A stretch of 64,000 nucleotides of DNA, from contig JABANP010000089.1 of NCBI GenBank assembly GCA_013115135.1, forward strand, positions 1 to 64,000, in the 5' to 3' direction. The stretch's first letter is position 1. Every line of letters begins with the position of its first letter. The position numbers and the translations under genes were made by a program. Origin of the DNA: Perkinsus olseni. Taxonomy: Eukaryota; Perkinsozoa; Perkinsida; Perkinsidae. Below the pieces are notes generated by a model. The model was not told the origin of the DNA. It saw only the letters and a program-made list of their open reading frames with translations, and made no database searches. Below, in pieces: positions 23,081 through 34,000 of the stretch.

Positions 23081-26062
23081 TCATGAATAACATCTCTTCG
23101 GCATCGGCCCTAGGGCATCAGGAGGAGGGGCCACGATCACGAAGGTGCTCTCGGAGCGAAGAGAGGTGCACTCGGTGGGGACGGTACTTCTTGGCGAGCT
23201 GACAGACTCAGCGGGGCTGCAGAGGAGGGACTGTGCCCGAGGGGAGTGGGTGGTCGACAGTCTGTTGTTCGCAGTGAACCTGAGAGAGCAATCAACGCTT
23301 AGCTATACCCGTCACTCACCTCCTAACGCCGCGCCGTCGTCTCAGCACGTCGGCTCTCTTGGGGTCAGAAAGGCAGTGGTCCGCCCAGACGCCGAAGACC
23401 TTCAGCGCCACGTCGAGATCCTGTTGGACCCGCAGAGTCCGCACTGTCTCCCCGCCGCCGATAGACCAACTCCTGTCAGGGCCGTCCAGGCTCGGAAGTG
23501 CGCCCTCAACTTGGTGGAAGCTTCGCGAATTTCACGCCGCTCGTCGAAAGCCATCCTGAGGACCCTTCCGATCTGCTCGGTCTCGCGTACGTGGACTCGC
23601 CAGCCGGCCAGAGCAAACTTCGCTAAAGTAGAGTTCCGCTGAACCACCGCCATTCGGGATCGTTCGCGTGCTCGTCGGCATCTCGCGACCCCAAGGCGCC
23701 AGCGGCTGAGCCATCGGCCAGCAGTGAGCCTCGCCCCAGCTTCGACGCTCTCACGGCTGAGGGCAGCCCAGTGGAGGCAATGGCGGTCGTAGAGACGCGG
23801 CGCGGCAGCGGAGGCGGAAATTCCTCGCGGAGTGACGGACACAGGAGTGGTTCAACGCGAGGATCAACCACTTCCGCAATGCTGCTCGGAGGACCTGACC
23901 AGCGCTCTGTCCGACGAGGGGGACACCGGCACAGTAGTAGCTCACTTTTCCCCTGGGAGGTTCGGGAGTACTCGTCGGCTCTGCGGTGCTGGGCAAATGC
24001 TGCCAGCCAGGCGTGGATGCTCCTTCCGGCCACTCGGGCTTCCACCGCCGATCGGGCGATCCAGAACAGCTCCGAAGTGACGTGCCTGAAGGCGCAATTG
24101 CCTCGAGCTTGGAATGGAAGCGCACCTAAGGTTGATGCGTGCCTTCCACCAACGCATCGCCCGTTGGCCCAGGGCAACCGTACAGCGCAGTGCCATCTCC
24201 TCTGCGGCCCTCTCCCTGGCCTGCTGTTGTCCAATCTGCAAGGTGACTCCTCTCTGATACCCCTCCCACACCCGCCGGATGAGCAGCTCCCGTCGCTTCC
24301 CTTCAGCCAAGAGCCGATTGCGTCGGATACGTCCAACCCACGTCTCGAGCCAAACCCTGGTGGCATCAGCGACGTGTCGTCGATGGAACTTGACAGCTCG
24401 GGCGAGCAGAGACCACTCGCCCAAGATGACGCGGTGGCGCTGCATCTCCCTCCTCCCCCTAGCCGCCCTGCCTAGGAGCCGCACGACGGCCCATGACCAC
24501 CATGAGACCAGGGCTCGGCGCGCCAAGGCCGCACTCCGCCTTGCGATAAGTCCGCCACAGAGACGCAGGGTCCGCATCTCGCTGACCGTAGCCCTCCAGC
24601 AGCCGAGGGTTCTTCGGAACCTCCGCCTGTCCTTGCTGTCGATGACTCTTGTGATGACTACTTGACGCCGCCACAGCATCCAAGTGAGCCGTCTAAGGCG
24701 CCCCTCCTCGGCTGCCCTCCGCGTCAGGAGCTTCCATCGTACGTAGGCGCGTCGCTTGGCGGTAGCACGGGCTCACGCTTCAACTCAGCGACGCGGCGTC
24801 GCCACAGCCTCACGGAATTACTCAGTAATCGTTGCTGACGGAAGTGTCGAATCCTGAACCGCTCTTGACGTGATGCCCTCCGGAACTCCCTCAGGACTCG
24901 AAGCAGCAGGTGCCTCCGCCGCTGCCGCCCTGCGATCTTCTGCTTCGCTCGTACTGCTTCGGCTGTCCTGTTCCGCCAGGCCATCAGGGAAGCCTGTAGA
25001 CTTCGTCGTTGCCACCGAGCTTTCCCGAAGCTCCGACTGGCGATGGTGATGGAGACAAGACGTCCCCAGGAGGCGATAAACCTAGGGAAGCGCAGCAGCT
25101 TCCACTGAAATGCAGTACGCCAGGAGGCCCAACCCTCGAGGATGGCCAGCAGCGACCGCCGCTCGTACCACCGCTCGAGACGAGCGAGGCCGAGGGAACG
25201 ACGCTTCCACGGCTGGAAGAAGCGACTGATTTCCCTCGATCGTCCCAGACTGAGTGCCACTGTCATGCGGTACCACTTAGTAAAAACACCAGCCGCCACT
25301 CGGAGGTCCACCCTGGTCCGCACTCGGGCCCACAGGAAGGCCTCCTCCCGTCTCACACTCGCTAGGCAGGACCATGCATCCATCACCCTGATCAGCAGGC
25401 TGCTGTGGTAGCGATGGATGCTGCCTTGGAGTAGCTCTCGAGGCGTCGACGCCGAGCAGCGTAATGGCGGAGACGCCGCAAGGCTGGCTGTAGACAGGCG
25501 AGGAGATCGTCTATTCTCCCGACCCGTTGGTGGAGGTCCTCCCGCCTCGCAATGGGCTGGGGGCTGCTCCTCCGGACCAACGGCTCAGTGAGGTAATCTT
25601 CCAAGGTGGGCGACAGCGCTGTAAAGGCCGTTCGTAGTCGTGCTTGTACTATCCTGTTGATGATCCTTGGAAGACTGTGAAGGCGAGCTGGTGGTCGACA
25701 GAGGCCCACAGGAGGGCGGGAGCAGGAGGAAGGCTTCATCCTCAACACCTCGCTGGACGATCGAAGTCACTCAGCCCGTCCGAATTGACTATCTTCGAAA
25801 TCAACGGTGGTCGAATGAGGTAACAACAGCGACTTCGTGTACACGGGAATGGTCAAACATGGCGGAGAATCGACTTCTTTTGGATCTCCGCTGCGGCATT
25901 GCAGGCCGCCAAGGCTTGGGATTGCTCCAGAGGAAGCTTGTCGCTGGGCGGAAGCATCCTCCTCTCTTTACCTGACAAGGCGATCTCCCCCAGGGCTGCG
26001 AGAATGAGCCGTACTAATCGCCAATTTTCGAAGCTCGTCTTTCTTCTTCGTATCATCGGCAA
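23081..26062 (-). CDS. Sfi1-like centrin-binding repeat protein, longer copy with frame breaks
   Basis: The Arg/Trp-rich Sfi1-type repeats extend beyond the 1.3-3.1 kb copy at both ends: upstream through VDLRVAAGVFTKWYRMTVAL and downstream through KVFGVWADHCLSD. The last intron begins at 23319 (GTGAGT) and the final exon ends PMPKRCYS at 23081. Sfi1 proteins are filaments carrying centrin at basal bodies. Relative to the open copy there are four insertions: two bases near 24769 and one each near 23785, 23473 and 23451. Each breaks the frame. Another shift is needed near 25400. They may be assembly errors or decay. The 5' exons (26062-25750) are guesses based on helical composition. Confidence 0.65.
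23392..25152. repeat. Segmental duplication, copy 2 (pairs with 1315-3073)
   Basis: This is the matching 1.76-kb block inside the longer Sfi1-like gene. Flanking homology stops sharply on both sides. This copy carries the surrounding gene and is therefore the likely source. Confidence 0.9.
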
Positions 26063-26097
26063 GAACGGAATCCGTCAGACCGGTCTCCTCTAACAAC

Positions 26098-27758
26098 TAC
26101 GACGGCCGACGGGTTGAGAGGCTGCCGGACGACGCCGGGCTCACCAGGTCCCAATCATCCGCCAACTTCTCCTGCTGTGGCCGATGGAGGGACTCGCCGG
26201 TCTCGAAATTATGGAAGTACTTCGAACCTAGGGTCGAGCTGAGACGCCACAGATGACAGCCTTATTACCCCGACGGTCGAAGAAGGCGTGCCATTTGATC
26301 CCGAGTAGCGTGTGGGGTGGTACTGTTCTCGACAGGGACTCCAGTAGCTCCTTCCGAGGGTCCACCTCCCCCTTCGCCAGGACCCTCCCCCCAGGGCCCG
26401 ACCCTGAGAGATTGTAGTGCATGAGACCAGGGAACGGGACAGCAATTCACCTTGAGATGCATCCTTCGTGGTCAGCTGGGCGTGTACGCCATGCCCGACT
26501 GTCCGTCGCCTCTGAGGCTTTTCCCCGCCGCCGCCGCTGCCCTCCTCAAGATGGGAGGCGGCGTAGTCCCTAGTGTAGTCTATCTTCACAGGCTTCAAGT
26601 CTAGGAACCTGCCAACCGAATCCGTATCGGGCATGGGTCAACCTAAGATTCACCTCGGCAGCGTCTTGACGTGCTTTCTCGAGTAGCAATCGTGGCAGTA
26701 AGAACCGAAGGTGTAGGTGCACTGCAACTTGGCCGGGAGAGTCCGGCAGAGACAGCACGGTATCAGATGGTTCGGGACGTGCAGCTTCCGATTGCCCTGG
26801 AAAGTTCTGTGCTCTTCCGCAAGGCCCTCTTGACCGGCCCACCTTCATGTGCAGCTTTTCGAAGCAAGTCTCACAGAAACAGTCCCGACACTTCGGACAG
26901 AAACAGCTGCCAACGATACCGCACTCGACGCAGTAGACTTGCCCTGCAAGCCCACACCGCTGACGGGACGGCTGTCGGTGGATCGCCTACCCGCCTCATT
27001 GGGCCCTATGGCCAAGCTAGGATCCTCCTGCTCCAGTATCTCCTGCGAGATCGCAAACCTGGTCACAGCAGGGGAGCGCTACTGGGCTGGATCGGCTTCG
27101 CTCCGCCGACCTGTTCCTCTCGTTGTCGATGATCTCAAGACAGTACTTCACCTCCTGCGTGTCGAGCTCGGCTTCCAAGCGATACTGGAGGGAGAAGGCC
27201 TTGAGGAAGACCTTCATCGTCCGAACCTAGTGGCAAGGCCTGGGGCAGCCAAAGCGCCGGCCTCTCCCACCATGTATGGTTCGGTAATGACGTCAACTTT
27301 GAGGACCTCCGCGATCTCTCGGACGTAGCGGGGCGAGATGAGTGGCTCTTGCGTGAGGATGTTGGAGTTGCACTCGGCCTCGTACGACTGAGCAGAGGGT
27401 GAGGGAGGCCTCCAGAGCCAGCAGCAGCGGTACCCAGAGCATGCGGTTGATCCGCAGTTTGATATGCTCCTCCTTGGTGACGTGACGACAATGGTCGAGA
27501 AGCTGGGCGAAGTAGTCGTAGAACGGATGCTTCCAAGTGGACTCGGAGGTCTCGTCATTAACGTAGCAAATGATACCTGCCAACTCCAGCATAGTCCTTT
27601 CCTTACAGCCGGTCTCGCTCACTTCCAACGCCAATCACGGACGTCCACGGGTGCGGCAACTCCTGATTGGCAAAGCTTTCGATAACCCAAGTGAACTCCT
27701 CATCGATCTGCGGGTCGGCCTGAGGCGGACAGGGGCTCAACCTCACCAGCACCTTCAT
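26098..27758 (-). CDS. CEP164-type WW domain / B-box zinc-finger protein
   Basis: The N-terminal part reads DEEFTWVIESFANQELPHPW, then YVNDETSESTWKHPFYDYF across a short intron. This is the CEP164-style WW domain with its preceding helix. Cys/His-rich modules follow: CGLAGQVYCVECGIVGSCFC with PKCRDCFCETCFEKLH, and IPCCLCRTLP with YTFGSYCHDCYSRKH, resembling tandem B-box zinc fingers. The C-terminal exon gives a second WW-like motif (WHAFFDRRG then KYFHNFETGESLHRP). CEP164-class proteins act at basal-body distal appendages, and this domain mix suggests a ciliary or centrosomal role. The start ATG (27758) lies 2 nt below the stop of the upstream gene; an in-frame ATG exists at 27788. Exons between 27100 and 27450 are not fully resolved. 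Confidence 0.65.
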
Positions 27759-27760
27759 CT

Positions 27761-28550
27761 TCAATGCACTTGAAGGTAGCCGAACCACTCATGTATGGTC
27801 GGGATGGAGCCAGCACAGCGCAGCATGGGCACAGCGTTGCCGCTAGTCCGTTCTACCGCCTTCTGGGTGGTAGGGTCAGCCACCCCGAACAGGAACAAAG
27901 GGTCGCAGTCTAAGAACTCCAAGGATGCCTGAGACAAGACGTTATGGCGGAGGGTGGGGTGAGCCGATGACCTCCCCCAGGGCTTGAGTGTCCTCTAAGA
28001 CCGCCATGACTTCGATCCACAGGGTGTCGACATCGTCCGTCCAGTCCAGAAGGACCGAGTCCAAATCTTGGAAGCAAACCTGATAAAGAGAGCCTGGCCA
28101 GGACAGGGCCTCCCACAGCCCAGGCCACCTACTCGGAAGTCCGGTCCATGCTGTCCCTCTCGGATACAGAAGAATATCTCGCTGGTCTCGCCGCCTGGCT
28201 CGACCGTCACCGCGTCCTCCCCTTCCCGATTGACCTGAGGTGGGGCCTTCCGAGGGTCTCTGAGGTTGCCTTGCTTGCTCACCCTGATGCTTGCCTTGTA
28301 GCCCGCGGGTATCACCCCCATGTGGAGCTCGTCCGGGGCCTCCTCAGGGTCAGGGGCGTACTGGAAGCGGTAGGACGTGGGGACCTGACGAGAGCCTCGA
28401 GCAGGGCAGCAGCAGTGAAGTGCGTACCTCGCCGTTGACGGTAACAGGATAGCCGAAGGCGAGTATCCTGTGCACTCGCGGCTGCTTCTTGGCCCGAACT
28501 ATGGGGTACTCGACATCTCGAAAGTCGTCTGATGTCTGTGCTGCGGCCAT
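27761..28550 (-). CDS. Unrecognised small protein
   Basis: Five exons fit with short introns. Start: MAAAQTSDDFRDVEYPIVRA. Middle: PTSYRFQYAPDPEEAPDELH and EDAVTVEPGGETSEIFFCIR. End: DLDSVLLDWTDDVDTLWIEV and AGSIPTIHEWFGYLQVH. No domain is recognised. The acidic, aromatic composition suggests a folded cytosolic protein of about 210 residues. It is packed between the NEK kinase (150 nt upstream) and the WW/B-box gene (2 nt downstream). Confidence 0.55.
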
Positions 28551-28701
28551 CCACCATACCAAAACTACAACAACTCCCGGCAGGGCCTGTCCCGAATGGC
28601 AAGCAACTCTCCTGAGGCGATAGAAAGTCTTCATTAAACATTGTGCATGCATGGGAAGGCATGAGACGCGACAACTTCACACTTTAGGGCTCTGAGGGAC
28701 A

Positions 28702-30896
28702 TCACCGGCGTCCGAAGCGTCCGTGAGGATATCGGCCGCCTTCCGACAGGACCGAGGCTCTCACTTCACAGCGAGACCTGGGGGAATCATCGCCCCCTCT
28801 GGAGCTCGGTGACTCGAGTTTTCGCCGTGCCAACGCACCCATCCTCATCGGGGAGGCGAGGATGCCGCCAGCGCTCATCGGGGATGCCCCACGATGGACT
28901 GGGTTGATGTTGGGCCCGCGATTCTCGACTTCGACAGACCGCGACACGCCATGAGGGGGTCGACGACCATCCAGGACGGGACGAGCCCAGGCAGGTGGCA
29001 GCCGGCAGTGGCCTTTGTGTGGTGGGGCGAAGTCCGCTGGTGGTCTTGAGGGACATGGCCGACTGAGATGAGCGGCCCTTCTGTCCGGCCCCGGCGGTAC
29101 CAGAACCCCTTCCACGACGCAGGGGTACCGACCTAGCGCTTGGTTATCGCAGGGGGCGTGCCGCGTTGTTCGGGACACCACGGGCCAATGGAGGCTCTGC
29201 CTGGCGAGGGGATGCCGAAGCACCGACTCTCCTCCGCTTGCCCACGTCCTGTCGAGGGGGCTGAGGGGCCCTACGCCACCTCTGGGTTGAGGAGAGTAAT
29301 GGCCGATGACACCGGACGGCCTTGGATGGCGCCCTGGGGAATCATCCAGGCATTGAGCTGGAAGACGTCGGTCATCCAGGACGGGCGAACGCGGTTGGAA
29401 TTCGCCCCTCTGCGGCCTCGACGGAGAGCCTTTGTTAGCCAGGACAGGATCCACGTACTTGGGCACAGGTGATGACGGAACGCCTCTTGGCCTCTGACTG
29501 GCTGGACTGTACCGCCGCGGATGCTGCTGTTGCCCGACAGGAGACAGGTTACGCTTGGGCACCATGGGGAGCCGCTGCTGCTTCAGTGGAGAGGCCTTCG
29601 CGCAGGGCCGACCCCATGCGCGAGGACTGTCGTCTGGAGCATTCTGAAAACGACGGTGTCGCCGACAGCCCTCCTCGACCCTCAACCTACCAGAGGGTCT
29701 CCCTCCTCGACCAGCATCTGCCTTATCTCCGCTTGGACGATGCCTCGGCCGACGATCTCTGCCGCGGTCGGCCTTTTCATCCAGTCCCGACTGAGACAGT
29801 CCCGGAGCAAGTCCCTCAAGCCCTCCGAGTAATGCTCTGGCAACTCGGGCGTCGGCCCCTTGGTGATCTTGTCCACCAGTGACTTTATGTTGGTCGCATC
29901 GAATGGGACTTTGAGACAGCAGAGTTCATACAGGATGCAGCCCAACGCCCAAATGTCAGAAGCCCAGTTGTAGGGCTTCTCTTCGCAGATCTCCGGGCTC
30001 AGGTAATACGGCGTCCCTATGGTAGTCTCGGCGAACGCCAACGTCGAGTCAAGTACCTGCGCTTACCGCGTACCGTGCTGAACCGAGCGTCGATAAGAGC
30101 ACGTCCTAGGCCGAGGAAGCAGCAGCAGGACTCATGCTCAGGACGTTGGGTTTGGCGGGCCGCATTCGGAGCTCAGGTCCAACACACGCGCTCGCTGAAA
30201 CTTCGGCGCTTGCGCAGTCGACTATGCATTAACTCAGTCTCGTCTTTGTCTGTCGTCGCTGCCTCACCTTGGATATGCCGAAGTCGCCCAGTCTTAGCCT
30301 GTTAGCCCTGGTCAGGAAGAGATTCTGAGTCTTCAGATCTCGGTGCAGGATATGCTTCTCGTGCACGTACCTTGCAGAGGCCCTCAGGACGGATCGGAGG
30401 CAGCAGCCTCAGCGCCTCACTTCAGAGCTAGAGCTGCCTGGCTAAACCATCGGACAATCTGTGACTCGGGAAATCCCACACCAGTGTCGCGCGCCTTTCG
30501 GATCCTCGCGGCCAAGTCCCCTAAAACGTCACCATAGGGACGGCGCCGCCGCGAAGCGGAGAAGTTACCGCCCTCCGCGTAATCCATGATAATACAGAGA
30601 CCGTTGGCTTCCTCAAAAAACGAGTCGCGGTAACATACCACATAAGGATGCTTCAGAGATGACAGTACCTGCCCACGATAATATTTCAAAAAACGATTCA
30701 GTCGAAAGATTAGCGCTCGCCCCGCCGATACCACCTTGACCTCATTTCTAGCATCATTCCGCTGTTTTTTATCCATCCTTTTGACGTCGATTGTTTTCAT
30801 GATGTACTCTCGACCGTCCCTCCCACGCACCAGCCAGGCCCTTCCGAAGGACCCCTCACCGACCTTCCTGATGCGCGAGTACCCTCGAGAAGCCAT
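28702..30896 (-). CDS. NEK-family Ser/Thr kinase with Pro/Arg/Ser-rich tail
   Basis: The kinase domain has the glycine loop [11 protein letters not shown], Lys in [26 protein letters not shown], and the NEK hallmark [20 protein letters not shown] with [20 protein letters not shown]. Short introns include 30568-30521 (48 nt, inside YAEGGDLAAR) and 29690-29644 (47 nt). The latter joins the kinase in phase to a ~310-codon disordered tail rich in Pro, Arg and Ser-Pro sites (NLSPV, RYSPAS, GHYSPQ). NEK kinases act in mitosis and cilium assembly, which fits the neighbouring Sfi1-, DNAI7- and CEP164-like genes. The exon holding HRDLK (about 30320) was read by eye and its limits are approximate. Confidence 0.85.
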
Positions 30897-31044
30897 GAGC
30901 TAGAAACACTGAGGAGACCCTCAGACCAGTCGCCGGATTGACAAACGCTAGTCAGTAGTGATAATAACAACACGTTAAGTAGCATGTTACACTCACTAGA
31001 GGGGCTGGCCGACAAGACCGAGGCGCCCCGGGGGAAAGGTACTA

Positions 31045-34000
31045 CTAGTCCTGGTCTGAGGATGCCTTCCTGAAGCCTGTCTTCTCGTAGTGGCCGTGCA
31101 AGACCTCCCGACGGATTCTCTCTAGTCGAACGACCGCGTCGTCCACAACGTCATTCGTCGCGCCGATATCCCTGATACCACACCTTCCCCAAATCCCATG
31201 GATCAGCACCTACCGCAGAGACCGGCCAATCTGCTGCATGAAGCAATCAAAGTGATAGTCCGTGATGGCCAGGACCGAATGCAGCTCCTTGAGATCTCGA
31301 CCCCGGTATCGAGACGGACCTGCCGAGCCACTACAACCAAGGACGCTCGTCATCGACGGCTCACCTCCGAGGACCATCGTGATGTAGGCGGACTGGGCCT
31401 TCTTGATACTCTTCAGCTTGGACCCCTCGAAGAAAGCGTTGATCCTCTTATCACGCTCCACGCACTCGTATCTACGGTTCATCATCACCCTTGGCCGATG
31501 AGATTCGGAAGTCTCACAGGCGAACGATGAATGCCTCGATGCCCTCCTGGCCGCCCAATTTCTCGAAGAGACGTTCTCTGCCTCCCTTCTCGCCCTCCTG
31601 CTTGGCGATCTCCATCCGTACCATGCAGCCCGTGGTGATGTCCGACCTTGTCCTGTTAACCACCTGCAGCGTTACCAATACTACAAGGGAAATTTGGAAG
31701 AAATTATTCCCGAGAATGAGAGCTGCCTATTTTTTTGTGCTGTTGTTCTAGTCTCCGCAAGCGTAGCTGGCAGCGAAGGCATCGTTCACACCACAACTTG
31801 AAAAAATTATCTTGTCTCGTTGAATTTACTGATCGGATATTCTCGACAAATTTGGTTGGCGGTGCCCACTGAGACGTCGAAGAGATAGCTCTAGTCTCAG
31901 CTGCGCGACCCTCCCATCTGCATGCCACTCAATAGAGTCCCGACCCGACACTTACCAGGAAGACATCGTCCAAGGTAATGCTGTCTACGCCAATGTCCTT
32001 AGCGGCCTCCACCAGGCTATCACAGAGAGCGTCAAAGTGGTAGTTGGTGATGTTCATGAAGTAATGGGCTGGTTTGAGCAGCTTCGCGTCGTACTGGACC
32101 GGACCCCCAAAGGCCCCGCTAAGATATTGATACCTGCCAACCACCAACTCACCATTCGAACTGCTCAATTCAGTCGGTACATCTTCATCCTGATTTGCTT
32201 TTGCTTTGCCTTCCCCTTCTCCAGAAAGTACCTCACCCTAGAGTCCTCCTTCGCCCTCTCGTACCTGACCCTACCAATACCAGCCGACGCAGGCAATGGG
32301 CGATCCCGACATATTCTCGACGAGGGCCTCTAAGGAAAGATCCCCTCCCAGCCGGTCCACCAGGCTCTTGTCATCCTTGCTTTGTATCACTAAAACAAGT
32401 CCCTTCTCATGTACCGCGATTTGGGCATTTTACTGGTATGAGCGTCATCCTCCTTGATACCGAGCACGCTCGGCCTGACCTCCTCCAGAGAGACGACAAC
32501 CTCGTCGATGAGTTCCGGGGAAATTCCTGCGCGCGAATGACGTGCATCGTGGAAGGGCATCCAGGCGCCCACCTGCCTCAACCATGGCCTTGTGGAAATT
32601 CGATATAAAAACATCAAAATGATAATCATTAATACCTAAATTTCCCCAAATCAGACAGCGGAGCGAAGCGCGTCATGTTTTTCAGTTTTCGGTATGACGT
32701 ACCCAAGTGCTCATGTACTTGGAACAGCTCTCTCCCTTCATACGTCTGCGGGCCTCCCAGAAGACCCACGACGTATTTTCCGATATTCTCTCGGACCCTC
32801 GCCAGATGAGGGATCCCGAAGAACGTCTTGATGCGCGGATCAGCAAGGGATAAGTCCATCACTTCACTGTACAGCTTCTCGATGCCATCAGTCTTGCCCA
32901 ACCTGCAGGCGAGCTACCTCGTCGAGGCTTCGTTAAATGCCAGTGAAGAGATCAGAGCTGGAACCGCCAAGACTCTAGCGAAGGCCCCCCTATCCGAACC
33001 GCCGTTAACGATGGCGTTACCCTATGAAAAGGTGGTCCTTGCCGTTCTCTATGCGCTGTCGGGCCGTCTCCATCCGAACCGTGCATCCCAGAGTAATGTC
33101 AGTACGCACTGGCTGCAACGTCTTGATCAACTCCCTGGCCAGCCCTGAGGGATAGGGAACTGCGGACCTCCTTGGCAGCCTAGTCCGCCACTCACGCCGA
33201 TCTACTCCCATATCCGTTACCAACACCCCAAGCATGATGCTGAGCATCCTATCAAACTGCCGATCAGCGATGTTCATGCCGTAGTGAGCTGGTCTTAGCT
33301 CCTTCACATCATATTGGGACGGCCCACCTGCAAGCAGCAGCACTTCGCACAAGAAACGTCACGCGCCACGAAATTCAACTTGCCTGTGAGGAGGCACACA
33401 TATTGTGTCATTCTCTCCCGTATAGTGGTAATCCGGGCCTTGTTCTTCTCGAGGAAGCTCCTCAGACTCGGGTCCTCCAGAGCCTTGTCGTACATCTTAC
33501 TTATGAACACCGCAATGGACTGCTCTCCACCCAGACGGTCGAACCTGACGGCCACCTCCCCTTCGAAGCTGCATTCGTATTTCCCGGAACGCACAGAGAC
33601 TTTTTCCTTGACGCCTCCTGAGTCGCTCGGGCGTCGTGCTTTCGGAGGTCGGGATTAACGACATTAGCCCGCTCTGTCTCTAGCAGCACCGCACCTAGAA
33701 AATCCACCGTGTGACACCGACGTATCTTAGGGTTTGACTCTTACACTCGTCAGTCGTGTCCGGATCCAAACCGCGCTTCAATAGAGCCTTCCGGCATAGC
33801 TCGAGGAAGGCATCAAAGTGGTAGTCAGCTATTTGTATCATAGCATGGATCCTCGGCAAGGGCCGCCCTACGTACTCGACCGGCGACCCCAACAGCTGGG
33901 CAATGTACTCCCCTGAAATCACCACCGTCGACCGTGCGGAACAACTCGCTGTGGAAGCCGGGAAAGAGTCTGCGTGTTCAACAGATTTTCACTGTCTACG

